Made by a program: the position numbers and the translations under genes
Assembly: GCF_002261185.1 (NCBI RefSeq)
Contig: NZ_NEVQ01000009.1
Span: forward strand, 88,923 to 152,922
Reading direction: 5' to 3'
Length of the DNA stretch: 64,000 nucleotides
Source: Bordetella genomosp. 4
GTDB lineage: Bacteria > Pseudomonadota > Gammaproteobacteria > Burkholderiales > Burkholderiaceae_B
Shown here: piece by piece, positions 43,179 to 50,965 of the stretch
Layout of the letters: each line of letters begins with the position of its first letter
Position numbering within the stretch: position 1 is the first letter of the stretch
Notes under the pieces: generated by a model
What the model was told of the DNA's origin: nothing
Databases searched by the model: none
The model's input: only the letters and a program-made list of their open reading frames with translations

Positions 43179-44078
43179 TTAATCGGGGCCGGCCGAGTCC
43201 GCATCGATGTATCGACTGATGACCGGGAAATAGCAGGTGCCCTGACCCTGTTCGATGGCGGCAGCGAACCAATCATCGACATTGCGGGCGCCTGACGCAT
43301 TTACGCCGGTCTGTGCCGCCAGGGCCAGCGCATAGCGCAGGTCCTTGCGGGCGTACTCGACCGAGAAAGCTTTCTCGGGAAAATTTCCGGGCAGCATAGC
43401 CTTTAAGCCATGGTTGCGCAACGCGAAGCTGTCCGCCGAGCCACGCGTAAACGTCTCGAGCAAGATCTGCGGGTCCACGCCGGCACGGCGCGCAATCGCC
43501 CGTGCTTCGGACAGCGCCGTCACCGTTTCGAATAACACCATATTGTTCAGGATCTTTACGACCTGGCCGCTGCCGACCGGGCCGCAATGGGTGATCTCGG
43601 AGGCAAAGGTTGCAATGAGCGGGCGCACTTGTTCAAAGACGCCCGCGTCACCGCCCACCATGACCGACAATGTGCCTGATTCTGCTGCTGCGCGGGTACG
43701 CGCGACGGGGGCATCAATAAAGACCGCGTCACGTGCAGCAAATTCATCGGCCAGCGCTCGCGTCACGTCGATGGGCGAGGTGCTGGTATCGACGATGATT
43801 TGTCCAGGTCGGGTGTGAGCCAATAGGCCTTGAGGGCCGCGTGCGACCTCCGCGACGACTTCGCCCGACGGCAGTGACAAAAATACGATGTCGCTATTCT
43901 GCGCAACTTCGGCCACCGAAGCCGCCGTGATCACGCCGTGCGCCGCCAGGCGCTGCAGGGGTTCAGGATTGCTGTCGAAACCTCGCACGGGCAGTCCGCC
44001 TTTTTGCGCCAGGTTGCGGCAGATGGGCTCGCCCATTACGCCCATGCCGATGAATCCGGCATGCTGGAAATTCGTCAT
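43179..44078 (-). CDS. NAD(P)-dependent beta-hydroxyacid dehydrogenase (3-hydroxyisobutyrate dehydrogenase family)
   Basis: A 299-residue two-domain dehydrogenase. The Rossmann motif is GFIGMGVMGEPICRNL, the catalytic lysine K175 is in GSGQVVKILNNM, and KDLRYALALA is typical for the C-terminal domain. The substrate-anchoring loop, usually with an SGG after DAPV, reads DAPVARTRAAAESGTLSVM here, so the substrate probably differs from 3-hydroxyisobutyrate. It probably oxidises a hydroxy acid in the same pathway as the adjacent aldehyde dehydrogenase. Confidence 0.88.
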   Translation of the reverse strand: MTNFQHAGFIGMGVMGEPICRNLAQKGGLPVRGFDSNPEPLQRLAAHGVITAASVAEVAQNSDIVFLSLPSGEVVAEVARGPQGLLAHTRPGQIIVDTSTSPIDVTRALADEFAARDAVFIDAPVARTRAAAESGTLSVMVGGDAGVFEQVRPLIATFASEITHCGPVGSGQVVKILNNMVLFETVTALSEARAIARRAGVDPQILLETFTRGSADSFALRNHGLKAMLPGNFPEKAFSVEYARKDLRYALALAAQTGVNASGARNVDDWFAAAIEQGQGTCYFPVISRYIDADSAGPD

Positions 44079-44108
44079 GTGAATAGTCTCCTAGAGATGG
44101 AAAAAGGC

Positions 44109-45572
44109 TTACATGCCCCAATAAATGCCCTTGGTTTGCTGGTACAGACGCAGCCCCGACAAGCCTTTCTCGCGCCCGATACCGCTTTGCTTAAAGCCTC
44201 CAAAGGGCGTCGCAATCGACAGCTGTTTGTAGGTGTTGATCCAGACGCTGCCCGCCTCCAGACGGCGAGCCACGCGCCACGCGCGTTGATAGTCTGCGGT
44301 CCAGATACCCGAGGCCAAGCCATAGGCACTATCGTTCGCCTGGTCGATCAGATCGTCTTCGTCGTCGAAGGGCAGCGCGCATAGAACGGGGCCAAAAATT
44401 TCTTCACGTACGACATGGGCGTTGCGCGTGAGGCTGCCCAGAATCGTGGGCAGATAGAATGCGCCCGATTGCAGTGCATCGACAGTGGGGCGTTGGCCGC
44501 CCAGCAGGACCTCGCCGCCGTCAGCCAATGCGGTGCCAACCATGCGCTCGATTTTTTCGCGATGGGCGAACGAGGCAATCGGGCCCATTTGCGCACCTGC
44601 TGCATCGGGCAAATCCACTTTCAGTTGCGACGCCCGCTTCACCAGCATGTCGATGAATTGCGGGGCGATACTTCGTTGCACATAGAGTCGCGACCCTGCC
44701 ACACAAGATTGGCCGCTGCCCTCGAAGATGCCGCCGATCACGCCCTCCACTGCTTTGGGCAAGTCGGCGTCCGCGAACACAATATGAGGCGATTTTCCGC
44801 CTAGTTCTAGCGCCACGGGCATGAGTTTCTCTGCCGCGGCGAGCGCAATCGCGCGACCGCTGGCGGTGCCGCCGGTAAAAGACACCATGCGTACGCCGGG
44901 ATGCTCTACCAGTCGTTTCCCAACGGTAGCCCCCAGACCCGTGACCACATTCAGAATGCCCGGCGGCAAGCCGGCCTCCAAGGCAATGCGCCCTAATTCG
45001 AGAGCCGGTGAGGAGGTGACCTCGGAGGGTTTCAAGATGACGGCATTACCCGCTGCGAGCGCTGGTGCAACCTTTTGCGCTTCCATGGTCATGGGCGAAT
45101 TCCATGGTGTGATCGCTACGACTACGCCATAGGGCTCGTACTGCGTCATCGACAAATAGTTGCCGCGAGATGGCGTGACCTCTGCATTCAAGGTCTCGCA
45201 GACGCTGGCGTAATAACGGAACGTGGCCGCGGCGCTGGCGACTTGTGCTTGGCATTCGGCCCACACTTTGCCGTTCTCGATCATCTGCAGGCGCGCCAAT
45301 GTGTCGGCATGACGCTCCATGCCGTCGGCAATCGCACGCAGTATGGATGCCCGTTTGTGCGGCAGCATATCGCGCCAGGCAGGCTGGCGCACCGCTTGCC
45401 ATGCGGATTCGACAGCTTGATCAACCAGTGACTCCGACGCCGCGCTGATCAGAAAGTTGGCTGATCCGCTTGCGGGATTGATCGATTCAAAAGTGCTGTC
45501 GGCAGTGGTGATCCATTCGCCAGAAATCAGCAGGGGCTTGACGGTATTAGGGGATGCGGATGCGGCTGGCAT
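44109..45572 (-). CDS. NAD(P)-dependent aldehyde dehydrogenase
   Basis: A 487-residue aldehyde dehydrogenase. The catalytic cysteine C290 is in GQSCVAGSRLYV, the general-base glutamate in ALELGGKSPHIVF, and the cofactor motifs ITPWNSPM and FTGGTASGRAI are present. The ATG at 45572 has GAGGA nine bases upstream; the longer open frame to 45725 runs through the promoter region and is not used. It is the first gene of the minus-strand trio. The aldehyde substrate is unknown. Confidence 0.93.
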   Translation of the reverse strand: MPAASASPNTVKPLLISGEWITTADSTFESINPASGSANFLISAASESLVDQAVESAWQAVRQPAWRDMLPHKRASILRAIADGMERHADTLARLQMIENGKVWAECQAQVASAAATFRYYASVCETLNAEVTPSRGNYLSMTQYEPYGVVVAITPWNSPMTMEAQKVAPALAAGNAVILKPSEVTSSPALELGRIALEAGLPPGILNVVTGLGATVGKRLVEHPGVRMVSFTGGTASGRAIALAAAEKLMPVALELGGKSPHIVFADADLPKAVEGVIGGIFEGSGQSCVAGSRLYVQRSIAPQFIDMLVKRASQLKVDLPDAAGAQMGPIASFAHREKIERMVGTALADGGEVLLGGQRPTVDALQSGAFYLPTILGSLTRNAHVVREEIFGPVLCALPFDDEDDLIDQANDSAYGLASGIWTADYQRAWRVARRLEAGSVWINTYKQLSIATPFGGFKQSGIGREKGLSGLRLYQQTKGIYWGM

Positions 45573-45641
45573 GCACGTAGTTCCTCGTTTTGGCATGGCT
45601 GCCTGCAGGTTGGGGAAAACCTGGATGACAGCATTTTCTTG

Positions 45642-45670
45642 TTGACACCTAAAGTGGCTAAAACTATAAA
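45642..45670 (+). promoter_or_regulatory. Strong promoter of the plus-strand catabolic operon
   Basis: TTGACA (45642-45647), 17-base spacer, TATAAA (45665-45670). Transcription would start near 45677, just before the 17-bp palindrome, and lead to the first Bug gene at 45749 with RBS AGAGGAGA. Confidence 0.75.
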
Positions 45671-45674
45671 ATAG

Positions 45675-45703
45675 AATATACGTTCTGCTAAACAGAACAC
45701 CAA
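45675..45703 (-). promoter_or_regulatory. Divergent promoter of the aldehyde dehydrogenase operon with an operator in its spacer
   Basis: On the minus strand TTGGTG (45703-45698) and TATATT (45680-45675) are 17 bases apart, and that spacer is almost exactly the palindrome GTTCTGTTTAGCAGAAC. A protein bound there would block this promoter and also sit at the start site of the divergent one. Confidence 0.6.
45682..45698. promoter_or_regulatory. 17-bp palindromic operator, site 1
   Basis: GTTCTGCTAAACAGAAC: half-sites GTTCTG and CAGAAC are exact inverse complements around CTAAA. A degenerate second copy lies 21 bases upstream (45661-45677, ending TAGAAT). The same motif in the same two-site layout occurs at 56103-56140. 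The likely binder is the IclR protein of the cluster, by position only. Confidence 0.65.
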
Positions 45704-45748
45704 GAATAAAGCAAACCGCTCGCAAATGACAAGAGGAGATTCGTAAAA

Positions 45749-46714
45749 ATGCTCAAACAATGGATGCGCGCAGGTCTCTGTGCCGCTGCGTTAATCGGCG
45801 CTGCTGCTTATGCGGATTCGTATCCGGCCAAGCCTGTCAGCATGACTGTTCCTTATCCCGCGGGTGGCGCCACAGATGTGGTTGCGCGTGCTGTTGCCGA
45901 ACAATTGACGCAACTCTGGAAACAGCCCGTCGTTGTTGAAAACAAGAGCGGTGCAGGGACCACGATTGCAGCCGCCGCTGTCGCACGTGCGCCGGGTGAC
46001 GGCTATACCTTGTATATGACGACTTCGGCGCACACCATCAGCGGGTATCTATATCCGGATCTCGCCTATGACCCCGTCAAAGATTTTGCGCCCATTACCT
46101 TGGTCACGAAAGTTCCTCTGGTGCTGGTCGTCAATCCCGGTGTCCCGGCGACCACACTGCCTGACTTTCTGACCTACCTGAAGACACATGGCAACGAGGT
46201 CAATTTTGCATCCCCGGGTAATGGGACTGCCCAGCACTTGAGCGGTGAACTATTCAAGCTGGCGACTCAGTCGAAGATCACCCATGTCCCATACCGTGGC
46301 GATGCGCCCGCCTTTACCGATCTCGCCGGAGGCCAGGTGCAGATGATGTTGGCGACCATCACGTCGGCATTGCCGTTGATCGAATCAGGAAAGCTGCGCG
46401 CTCTGGCTGTCGCAAATGCCACGCGTGTCCCTGCATTGGCTAATGTGCCGACCTTCGATGAGGCAGGTATGCCGGGGTTTGAGGCGGCAACCTGGTTTGG
46501 TGTTCTGGCTCCCGCATCGCTATCGCCGGAGCGCGCGCAACGCATTTATCAGGATATATCGCGCATCGTCGCCACGCCGAAAATGCGCGAACGGATCGAG
46601 GCGTTGGGCGGAGAGGTGGTCAACAGCACGCCGCAGGCCTTTGCCGATTTCATTGCCGCCGAACAACAAAAATGGGGCAAAGCGGTGCAGGTTGCCGGGG
46701 CGGCCAAACCATAG
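45749..46714 (+). CDS. Bug/TctC family periplasmic solute-binding protein 1
   Basis: A 321-residue receptor with a signal peptide (cut after AAAYA) and the tripartite tricarboxylate transporter receptor fold: PVSMTVPYPAGGATDVVARA, VVVENKSGAGTTIAAAAVARA, NFASPGNGTAQHLSGELFK. Bug proteins bind small carboxylates or amides; Bordetella genomes encode dozens, mostly without membrane partners. No tctA/tctB genes are present here, so it may work with a remote transporter or act as a sensor. Confidence 0.9.
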   Translation: MLKQWMRAGLCAAALIGAAAYADSYPAKPVSMTVPYPAGGATDVVARAVAEQLTQLWKQPVVVENKSGAGTTIAAAAVARAPGDGYTLYMTTSAHTISGYLYPDLAYDPVKDFAPITLVTKVPLVLVVNPGVPATTLPDFLTYLKTHGNEVNFASPGNGTAQHLSGELFKLATQSKITHVPYRGDAPAFTDLAGGQVQMMLATITSALPLIESGKLRALAVANATRVPALANVPTFDEAGMPGFEAATWFGVLAPASLSPERAQRIYQDISRIVATPKMRERIEALGGEVVNSTPQAFADFIAAEQQKWGKAVQVAGAAKP

Positions 46715-46813
46715 CAGTGCAAGACGCTCTGAGCGCGTCGCAATCGAGCTAACGACAGCGTCGGTCTATCGCTACCGTCCGACGCGACATATATCCATAA
46801 TCAGGAGACTTCG

Positions 46814-47791
46814 ATGAAGCGTCTTTGCAATTGGCTGGCTGCGGCTGGCGCGGCAATGAGTGTGATCACCGTTGCGGCACATGCGGCTTATCCCAGCGAG
46901 CCGGTGAAATTCGTGGTGGGATTCAGCCCTGGCAGTACGATCGATACCGTTGCGCGCATTGTGGGGGACGCTCTGTCGGCGCGCACGGGGCAATCCGTCG
47001 TCGTCGAAAACAAGACGGGCGCCAACGGCATGATTGCAGCTCGGGCGGTTGCCCAGGCGGCTGCGGATGGCTACACCATCCTGGTCAGCAACTCCAGTTC
47101 CATTACGGTCAATCCGTTGCTCTACAAAGACCTCGGCTATCACCCGTTAAAGGATTTCGCGCCGGTCACAACGGTGGTGGAGGTGCCGTTTGTATTGACG
47201 ATCAATCCGAACAACAGCCGTATGCGCGATGTGGGTAGTGTGAAGGACCTGATCGCCCAGGCGCGCGCGAAACCTGCGTCGGTGAGCTATGGCTCTGCCG
47301 GCAATGGCAATCTGATGCATCTGGCCGGTGCACAACTGGCCACGATGGCCGACGTGCAAATGCTGCACGTGCCCTACCGGGGCGCGGCGCCCATGGAAGC
47401 AGGTTTGCTAGCCAACGAGGTCGACTTTGGTTTTGACACCTTGTCGGGCGTGCCGTTGATCAAGGCAGGCAAGCTAAAGGCATTGGCGGTGTCGACGGCG
47501 AATCGTTGGCACGATTTGCCAGACGTTCCTGCTGTCGCCGAACTCGGCTATCCCGATTTCGATATTTCGTTCTGGGTCGGCATATTTGCGCCCGCCGGTA
47601 CGCCACCGGCGATTGTGAAGCAGTTGAATGAAGCGATTGCCGATGTGGTGTCCGATCCCGCGGTACGTCAGCGCCTGGCGTTACAGGGCCGCCCGTTGAC
47701 GCAATCCCCCGAGGCGTTCCGCACCAAAATCGGCGATGAGCTCAAACAGAATCAAGCGCTCATTCAGCGCGCCAATATCAAGATCGATTGA
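46814..47791 (+). CDS. Bug/TctC family periplasmic solute-binding protein 2
   Basis: A 325-residue protein of the same family as its neighbour, with signal peptide (VITVAAHA) and motifs PVKFVVGFSPGSTIDTVARI, VVVENKTGANGMIAARAVAQ and YGSAGNGNLMHLAGAQLA. It is only moderately similar to the first, so this looks like an old duplication or a separate recruitment, not a recent tandem copy. Preceded by AGGAGA; the carboxylase gene follows 28 bases later. Confidence 0.9.
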   Translation: MKRLCNWLAAAGAAMSVITVAAHAAYPSEPVKFVVGFSPGSTIDTVARIVGDALSARTGQSVVVENKTGANGMIAARAVAQAAADGYTILVSNSSSITVNPLLYKDLGYHPLKDFAPVTTVVEVPFVLTINPNNSRMRDVGSVKDLIAQARAKPASVSYGSAGNGNLMHLAGAQLATMADVQMLHVPYRGAAPMEAGLLANEVDFGFDTLSGVPLIKAGKLKALAVSTANRWHDLPDVPAVAELGYPDFDISFWVGIFAPAGTPPAIVKQLNEAIADVVSDPAVRQRLALQGRPLTQSPEAFRTKIGDELKQNQALIQRANIKID

Positions 47792-47819
47792 TCGATCCGA
47801 CCAAGACAAGGAGCAGAGC

Positions 47820-49367
47820 GTGGCGTGGCACAAAGAACTGGACGAACTGGCACAACGCAGGAAACTGGCCGCTCAGATGGGCGGAGCAGAAAAGGTTCAG
47901 CGTCATCGAGACGGCGGGAAACTGCCGGTGCGGGAACGTATTGAGCGTTTGGTGGATGCGGGGTCCTTTCACGAGGTCGGCGGATTGGCCGGCAGCGCGC
48001 AATACGACGAGCAAGGACGATTGCTCGACCTGATGCCGTCCAATCTGCTGATCGGCAGGGCTCGTGTGCAAGGCCGTCCTATCGTGCTGGCTGCTGACGA
48101 TTTCACTGTGCGCGGCGGCGCCAACGATGGTGCGGTGGGCGACAAGCTGGTTGAATCAGAACAGATGGCACACGATCTGCGCCTGCCGTTGGTCCGGCTG
48201 GTCGATGGTACGGGCGGCGGAGGTTCGGTGCGAAACATCGAGCTCAAAGGGCATACTCTGTTGCCCAAGCTGCGCATGTGGCCGCTGATGACGCAGAATC
48301 TGGCTTGCGTGCCGGTAGTGTCGCTGGCATTGGGTTCCGTCGCAGGACTCGGGGCCGCAAGGGTGGCGGCGAGTCATTACTCGGTCATGGTGCGCGATAC
48401 GTCGCAGCTGTTTATTGCCGGTCCGCCTGTTGTCGCTCGTATCGGCCAGGTATTGAGCAAGAACGAATTGGGCGGCAGCGATATCCATACGCGTAATGGC
48501 GTCGTCGACGACGAGGCGGAATCCGAAGAGCAGGCATTCGTCATGGCGCGCCGCTTTCTTTCATACCTGCCTCGTTCGGTGCACGAATTGCCTGCGCGTG
48601 GGCCGTTGCCCGAGGGTGAGCTCCCTGATTTGGCTTGGTTACGCGACGCCATACCGCGTGACGGTCGCAGCGTGTACAAGATGCGGCCCATCGTGAAGGC
48701 GTTGATGGACCCGGGTTCGTTCATGGAGATCGGGCGGCGATGGGGGCGGGCCATCATCACCGGTTTGGCGCGCATTGAGGGCTGGCCCGTGGCCGTGTTT
48801 GCCAGTGACCCTTATGTGTACGGCGGCGGTTGGGATGGCCCTGCGGCCGAGAAGTTCACGCGACTGCTTGATCTGGCTGAGACGTTTCATTTGCCGGTAG
48901 TCAACTTTGTCGATATCCCTGGCTTTCAAATCGGGCTGGCCGCCGAAAAATCAGGCGCGATGCGCTACGGCGTGCGCGCATTGACGGCAGTCGCGCAGTC
49001 CACGGTGCCGTGGTGTTCCATTCTGGTACGCAAGGCCTTCGGCGTGGCCGCGGGCGGACATCAAAGCGCAGGCAGGTTCAATTTTCGCTATGCGTGGCCC
49101 TCGGCGCAATGGGGATCCCTACCTATCGAAGGGGGGCTGGAGGTTGCTTACAAGGCCGAGATCGAAGCAGCAACCGACCCTGAAGCAAAAGCCCGCGAGA
49201 TCGAGGAACGTGTGCGCAGCTTGACTTCGCCCATGCGCAGCGCCGAGGCATTCGTCGTCGAAGACATTATCGATCCCGCGCAGACCCGTGACGTGTTGCG
49301 GGAATTCATTGATGTAGTGATCCCATTACGCCAACCCGGCGAGCGCGCCGTAGGCTATCGGCCATAA
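47820..49367 (+). CDS. Acyl-CoA carboxylase carboxyltransferase subunit
   Basis: A 515-residue carboxyltransferase with the two crotonase-like halves: first GGANDGAVGDKLVESEQMA and LVDGTGGGGSVRN, second GGGWDGPAAEKFTRLLDLAE, FVDIPGFQIG and KAFGVAAGGHQSAG. It moves CO2 from biotin to an acyl-CoA. The start is GTG at 47820, six bases after AAGGAG; the longer frame overlaps the Bug gene. Motif details do not match propionyl- or methylcrotonyl-CoA carboxylase well enough to name the substrate. Confidence 0.88.
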   Translation: MAWHKELDELAQRRKLAAQMGGAEKVQRHRDGGKLPVRERIERLVDAGSFHEVGGLAGSAQYDEQGRLLDLMPSNLLIGRARVQGRPIVLAADDFTVRGGANDGAVGDKLVESEQMAHDLRLPLVRLVDGTGGGGSVRNIELKGHTLLPKLRMWPLMTQNLACVPVVSLALGSVAGLGAARVAASHYSVMVRDTSQLFIAGPPVVARIGQVLSKNELGGSDIHTRNGVVDDEAESEEQAFVMARRFLSYLPRSVHELPARGPLPEGELPDLAWLRDAIPRDGRSVYKMRPIVKALMDPGSFMEIGRRWGRAIITGLARIEGWPVAVFASDPYVYGGGWDGPAAEKFTRLLDLAETFHLPVVNFVDIPGFQIGLAAEKSGAMRYGVRALTAVAQSTVPWCSILVRKAFGVAAGGHQSAGRFNFRYAWPSAQWGSLPIEGGLEVAYKAEIEAATDPEAKAREIEERVRSLTSPMRSAEAFVVEDIIDPAQTRDVLREFIDVVIPLRQPGERAVGYRP

Positions 49368-49377
49368 GGAGCGGCAG

Positions 49378-50742
49378 ATGAAACGGGTGCTAGTCGCAAA
49401 TCGTGGCGCCGTGGCCAGGCGGGTTATCCGCGCGTTGCGCGTGCTGGGTATGGAATCTGTCGCCGTGTATTCGGAGGCGGATGCAGCGATGCCTTATTTG
49501 CAGGAGGCCGATCATCAATGCTTGATCGGCCCGGCAGCGGCGATCGACAGTTATCTGAATGTCGAAACCCTATTGCGCGTCGCACGTGAACAGGCGGTGG
49601 ATGCTGTGCATCCTGGCTATGGTTTTCTGTCAGAGAATGCGGACTTTGCGCAAGCGGTGGGGGACGCAGGGTTGATTTTCATCGGCCCCTCGCCACGCTG
49701 GATCCGTCTGCTCGGCCACAAAACGCAGGCGCGGGAAACGATGCGCGCGCTCGGCATGCCGATGGTGGCGAGCAGTGCGGTGTTGGAGGGCGATGCCCAG
49801 GAATTGCAGCGCGTTGCGGCAGCGCTGGGCTATCCGGTGCTGATCAAACCCGCAGCAGGCGGTGGTGGTATCGGCATGCTGCCTGCGACTGGGCCGCATG
49901 ATATCGAAACGCAATGGGCACGCGCCCGCGATATGGCGCACCGCAGTTTTGGCCGTGCGGATTTGTATCTCGAAAAGCTGTTGCAAGAACCTCGCCACGT
50001 GGAGTTTCAATTCCTGGCTGACAGGTATGGCAATGTCCGTTGCTTGTACGAGCGTGATTGCTCAACACAGCGGCGCCATCAAAAAGTCATTGAAGAAGCG
50101 CCAGCGCCCGGCATCGATCGCGCTGCGCTCGATGCGATGTCTACGCAATTGCAGAACATTCTCGGCGGCCTGGGTTACGACGTGATTGGCACCGTCGAAA
50201 TGCTGTACACCCCGGATACAGGTTTTTCATTTCTGGAAGTCAACACGCGTCTGCAGGTGGAGCATGCGGTGACCGAACAGATCACCGGTGTGGATATCGT
50301 GGCGGCGCAGTTGCGATTGGCTGCCGGCGAACGCCTGGACACCGTACTTGATTCCGTACCTGCCCCTATTGGCCACGCCGTGCAGGCGCGGGTCTATGCC
50401 GAAGACCCTGTACGTTTTTTTCCGTCGCCAGGAATGCTGAAGAGATTCGAGCTGCCTGCCATGTCCGGTGTTCGTGTCGAAACGGGATACGCGGCAGGCT
50501 GCCGAGTCTCGAGTCACTACGACCCTTTGGTGGCCAAAGTCATCGCGCATGCGGCGACCCGCGCCGGAGCGATCGATCTGCTCGAGCGGGCGTTGTCCGA
50601 ATTCCGGATCGAGGGCATCAAAACCAATATTCCGTTTGTCATGCAGGTGTTGGCAGACGCAGATTTTCGTGCAGGGCGAGTCTCGACTGGCATGGCCAGC
50701 CGTGTATTGACTGCCACGCGCGAACCCGCGCAGATATCGTAA
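49378..50742 (+). CDS. Biotin carboxylase subunit
   Basis: A 454-residue ATP-grasp enzyme that carboxylates biotin with bicarbonate and ATP. KRVLVANRGAVARRVIRAL, HPGYGFLSENADFA, the glycine-rich loop KPAAGGGGIGM, ERDCSTQRRHQKVIEEAP and EVNTRLQVEHAVTE are all present. It ends after the carboxylase core: the carboxyl carrier domain found at the C-terminus of most acyl-CoA carboxylase alpha chains is encoded by the next gene. Acetyl-CoA carboxylase AccC has the same length, but the operon argues for a catabolic role. Confidence 0.92.
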   Translation: MKRVLVANRGAVARRVIRALRVLGMESVAVYSEADAAMPYLQEADHQCLIGPAAAIDSYLNVETLLRVAREQAVDAVHPGYGFLSENADFAQAVGDAGLIFIGPSPRWIRLLGHKTQARETMRALGMPMVASSAVLEGDAQELQRVAAALGYPVLIKPAAGGGGIGMLPATGPHDIETQWARARDMAHRSFGRADLYLEKLLQEPRHVEFQFLADRYGNVRCLYERDCSTQRRHQKVIEEAPAPGIDRAALDAMSTQLQNILGGLGYDVIGTVEMLYTPDTGFSFLEVNTRLQVEHAVTEQITGVDIVAAQLRLAAGERLDTVLDSVPAPIGHAVQARVYAEDPVRFFPSPGMLKRFELPAMSGVRVETGYAAGCRVSSHYDPLVAKVIAHAATRAGAIDLLERALSEFRIEGIKTNIPFVMQVLADADFRAGRVSTGMASRVLTATREPAQIS

Positions 50743-50752
50743 GGAGACCACA

Positions 50753-50965
50753 ATGAGCAAATTGGAAACACCGGTAGCAGGCCGCGTGCTGTCAGTCAAC
50801 GTAGCCGTCGGTGCGCGCGTTGCAGAGGGGGACACGATAGCCACCATCGAGTCGATGAAAATGGAATTGCCGGTGGAGGCAGAGCGTGCCGGCACGGTTG
50901 CGCAGGTCCTGATCGCTGTGGGTGACGAGGTCGATGAAGGCCAGGTCCTGTTGGAACTGGCATGA
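50753..50965 (+). CDS. Stand-alone biotin carboxyl carrier protein, 70 residues
   Basis: A minimal biotinyl domain with biotinylation lysine K36 in IESMKMELPVEAE, a glycine-valine turn at each hairpin (VNVAVGARVAEGD and VLIAVGDEVDEGQVL) and no N-terminal extension. AAGGAG precedes the ATG ten bases after the carboxylase stop. The stop overlaps the start of the next gene. It probably shuttles CO2 between the two preceding subunits. Confidence 0.93.
   Translation: MSKLETPVAGRVLSVNVAVGARVAEGDTIATIESMKMELPVEAERAGTVAQVLIAVGDEVDEGQVLLELA

Noticed and set aside
45573..45725. N-terminal extension of the aldehyde dehydrogenase
   Set aside because: It would be translated from the divergent promoter region, and the ATG at 45572 has a good ribosome binding site and the family-typical start.
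49378..50965. Acetyl-CoA carboxylase accC-accB
   Set aside because: Sizes are suggestive, but the carrier lacks the AccB N-terminal region, the carboxyltransferase is of acyl-CoA type next door, and the context is catabolic and regulated.
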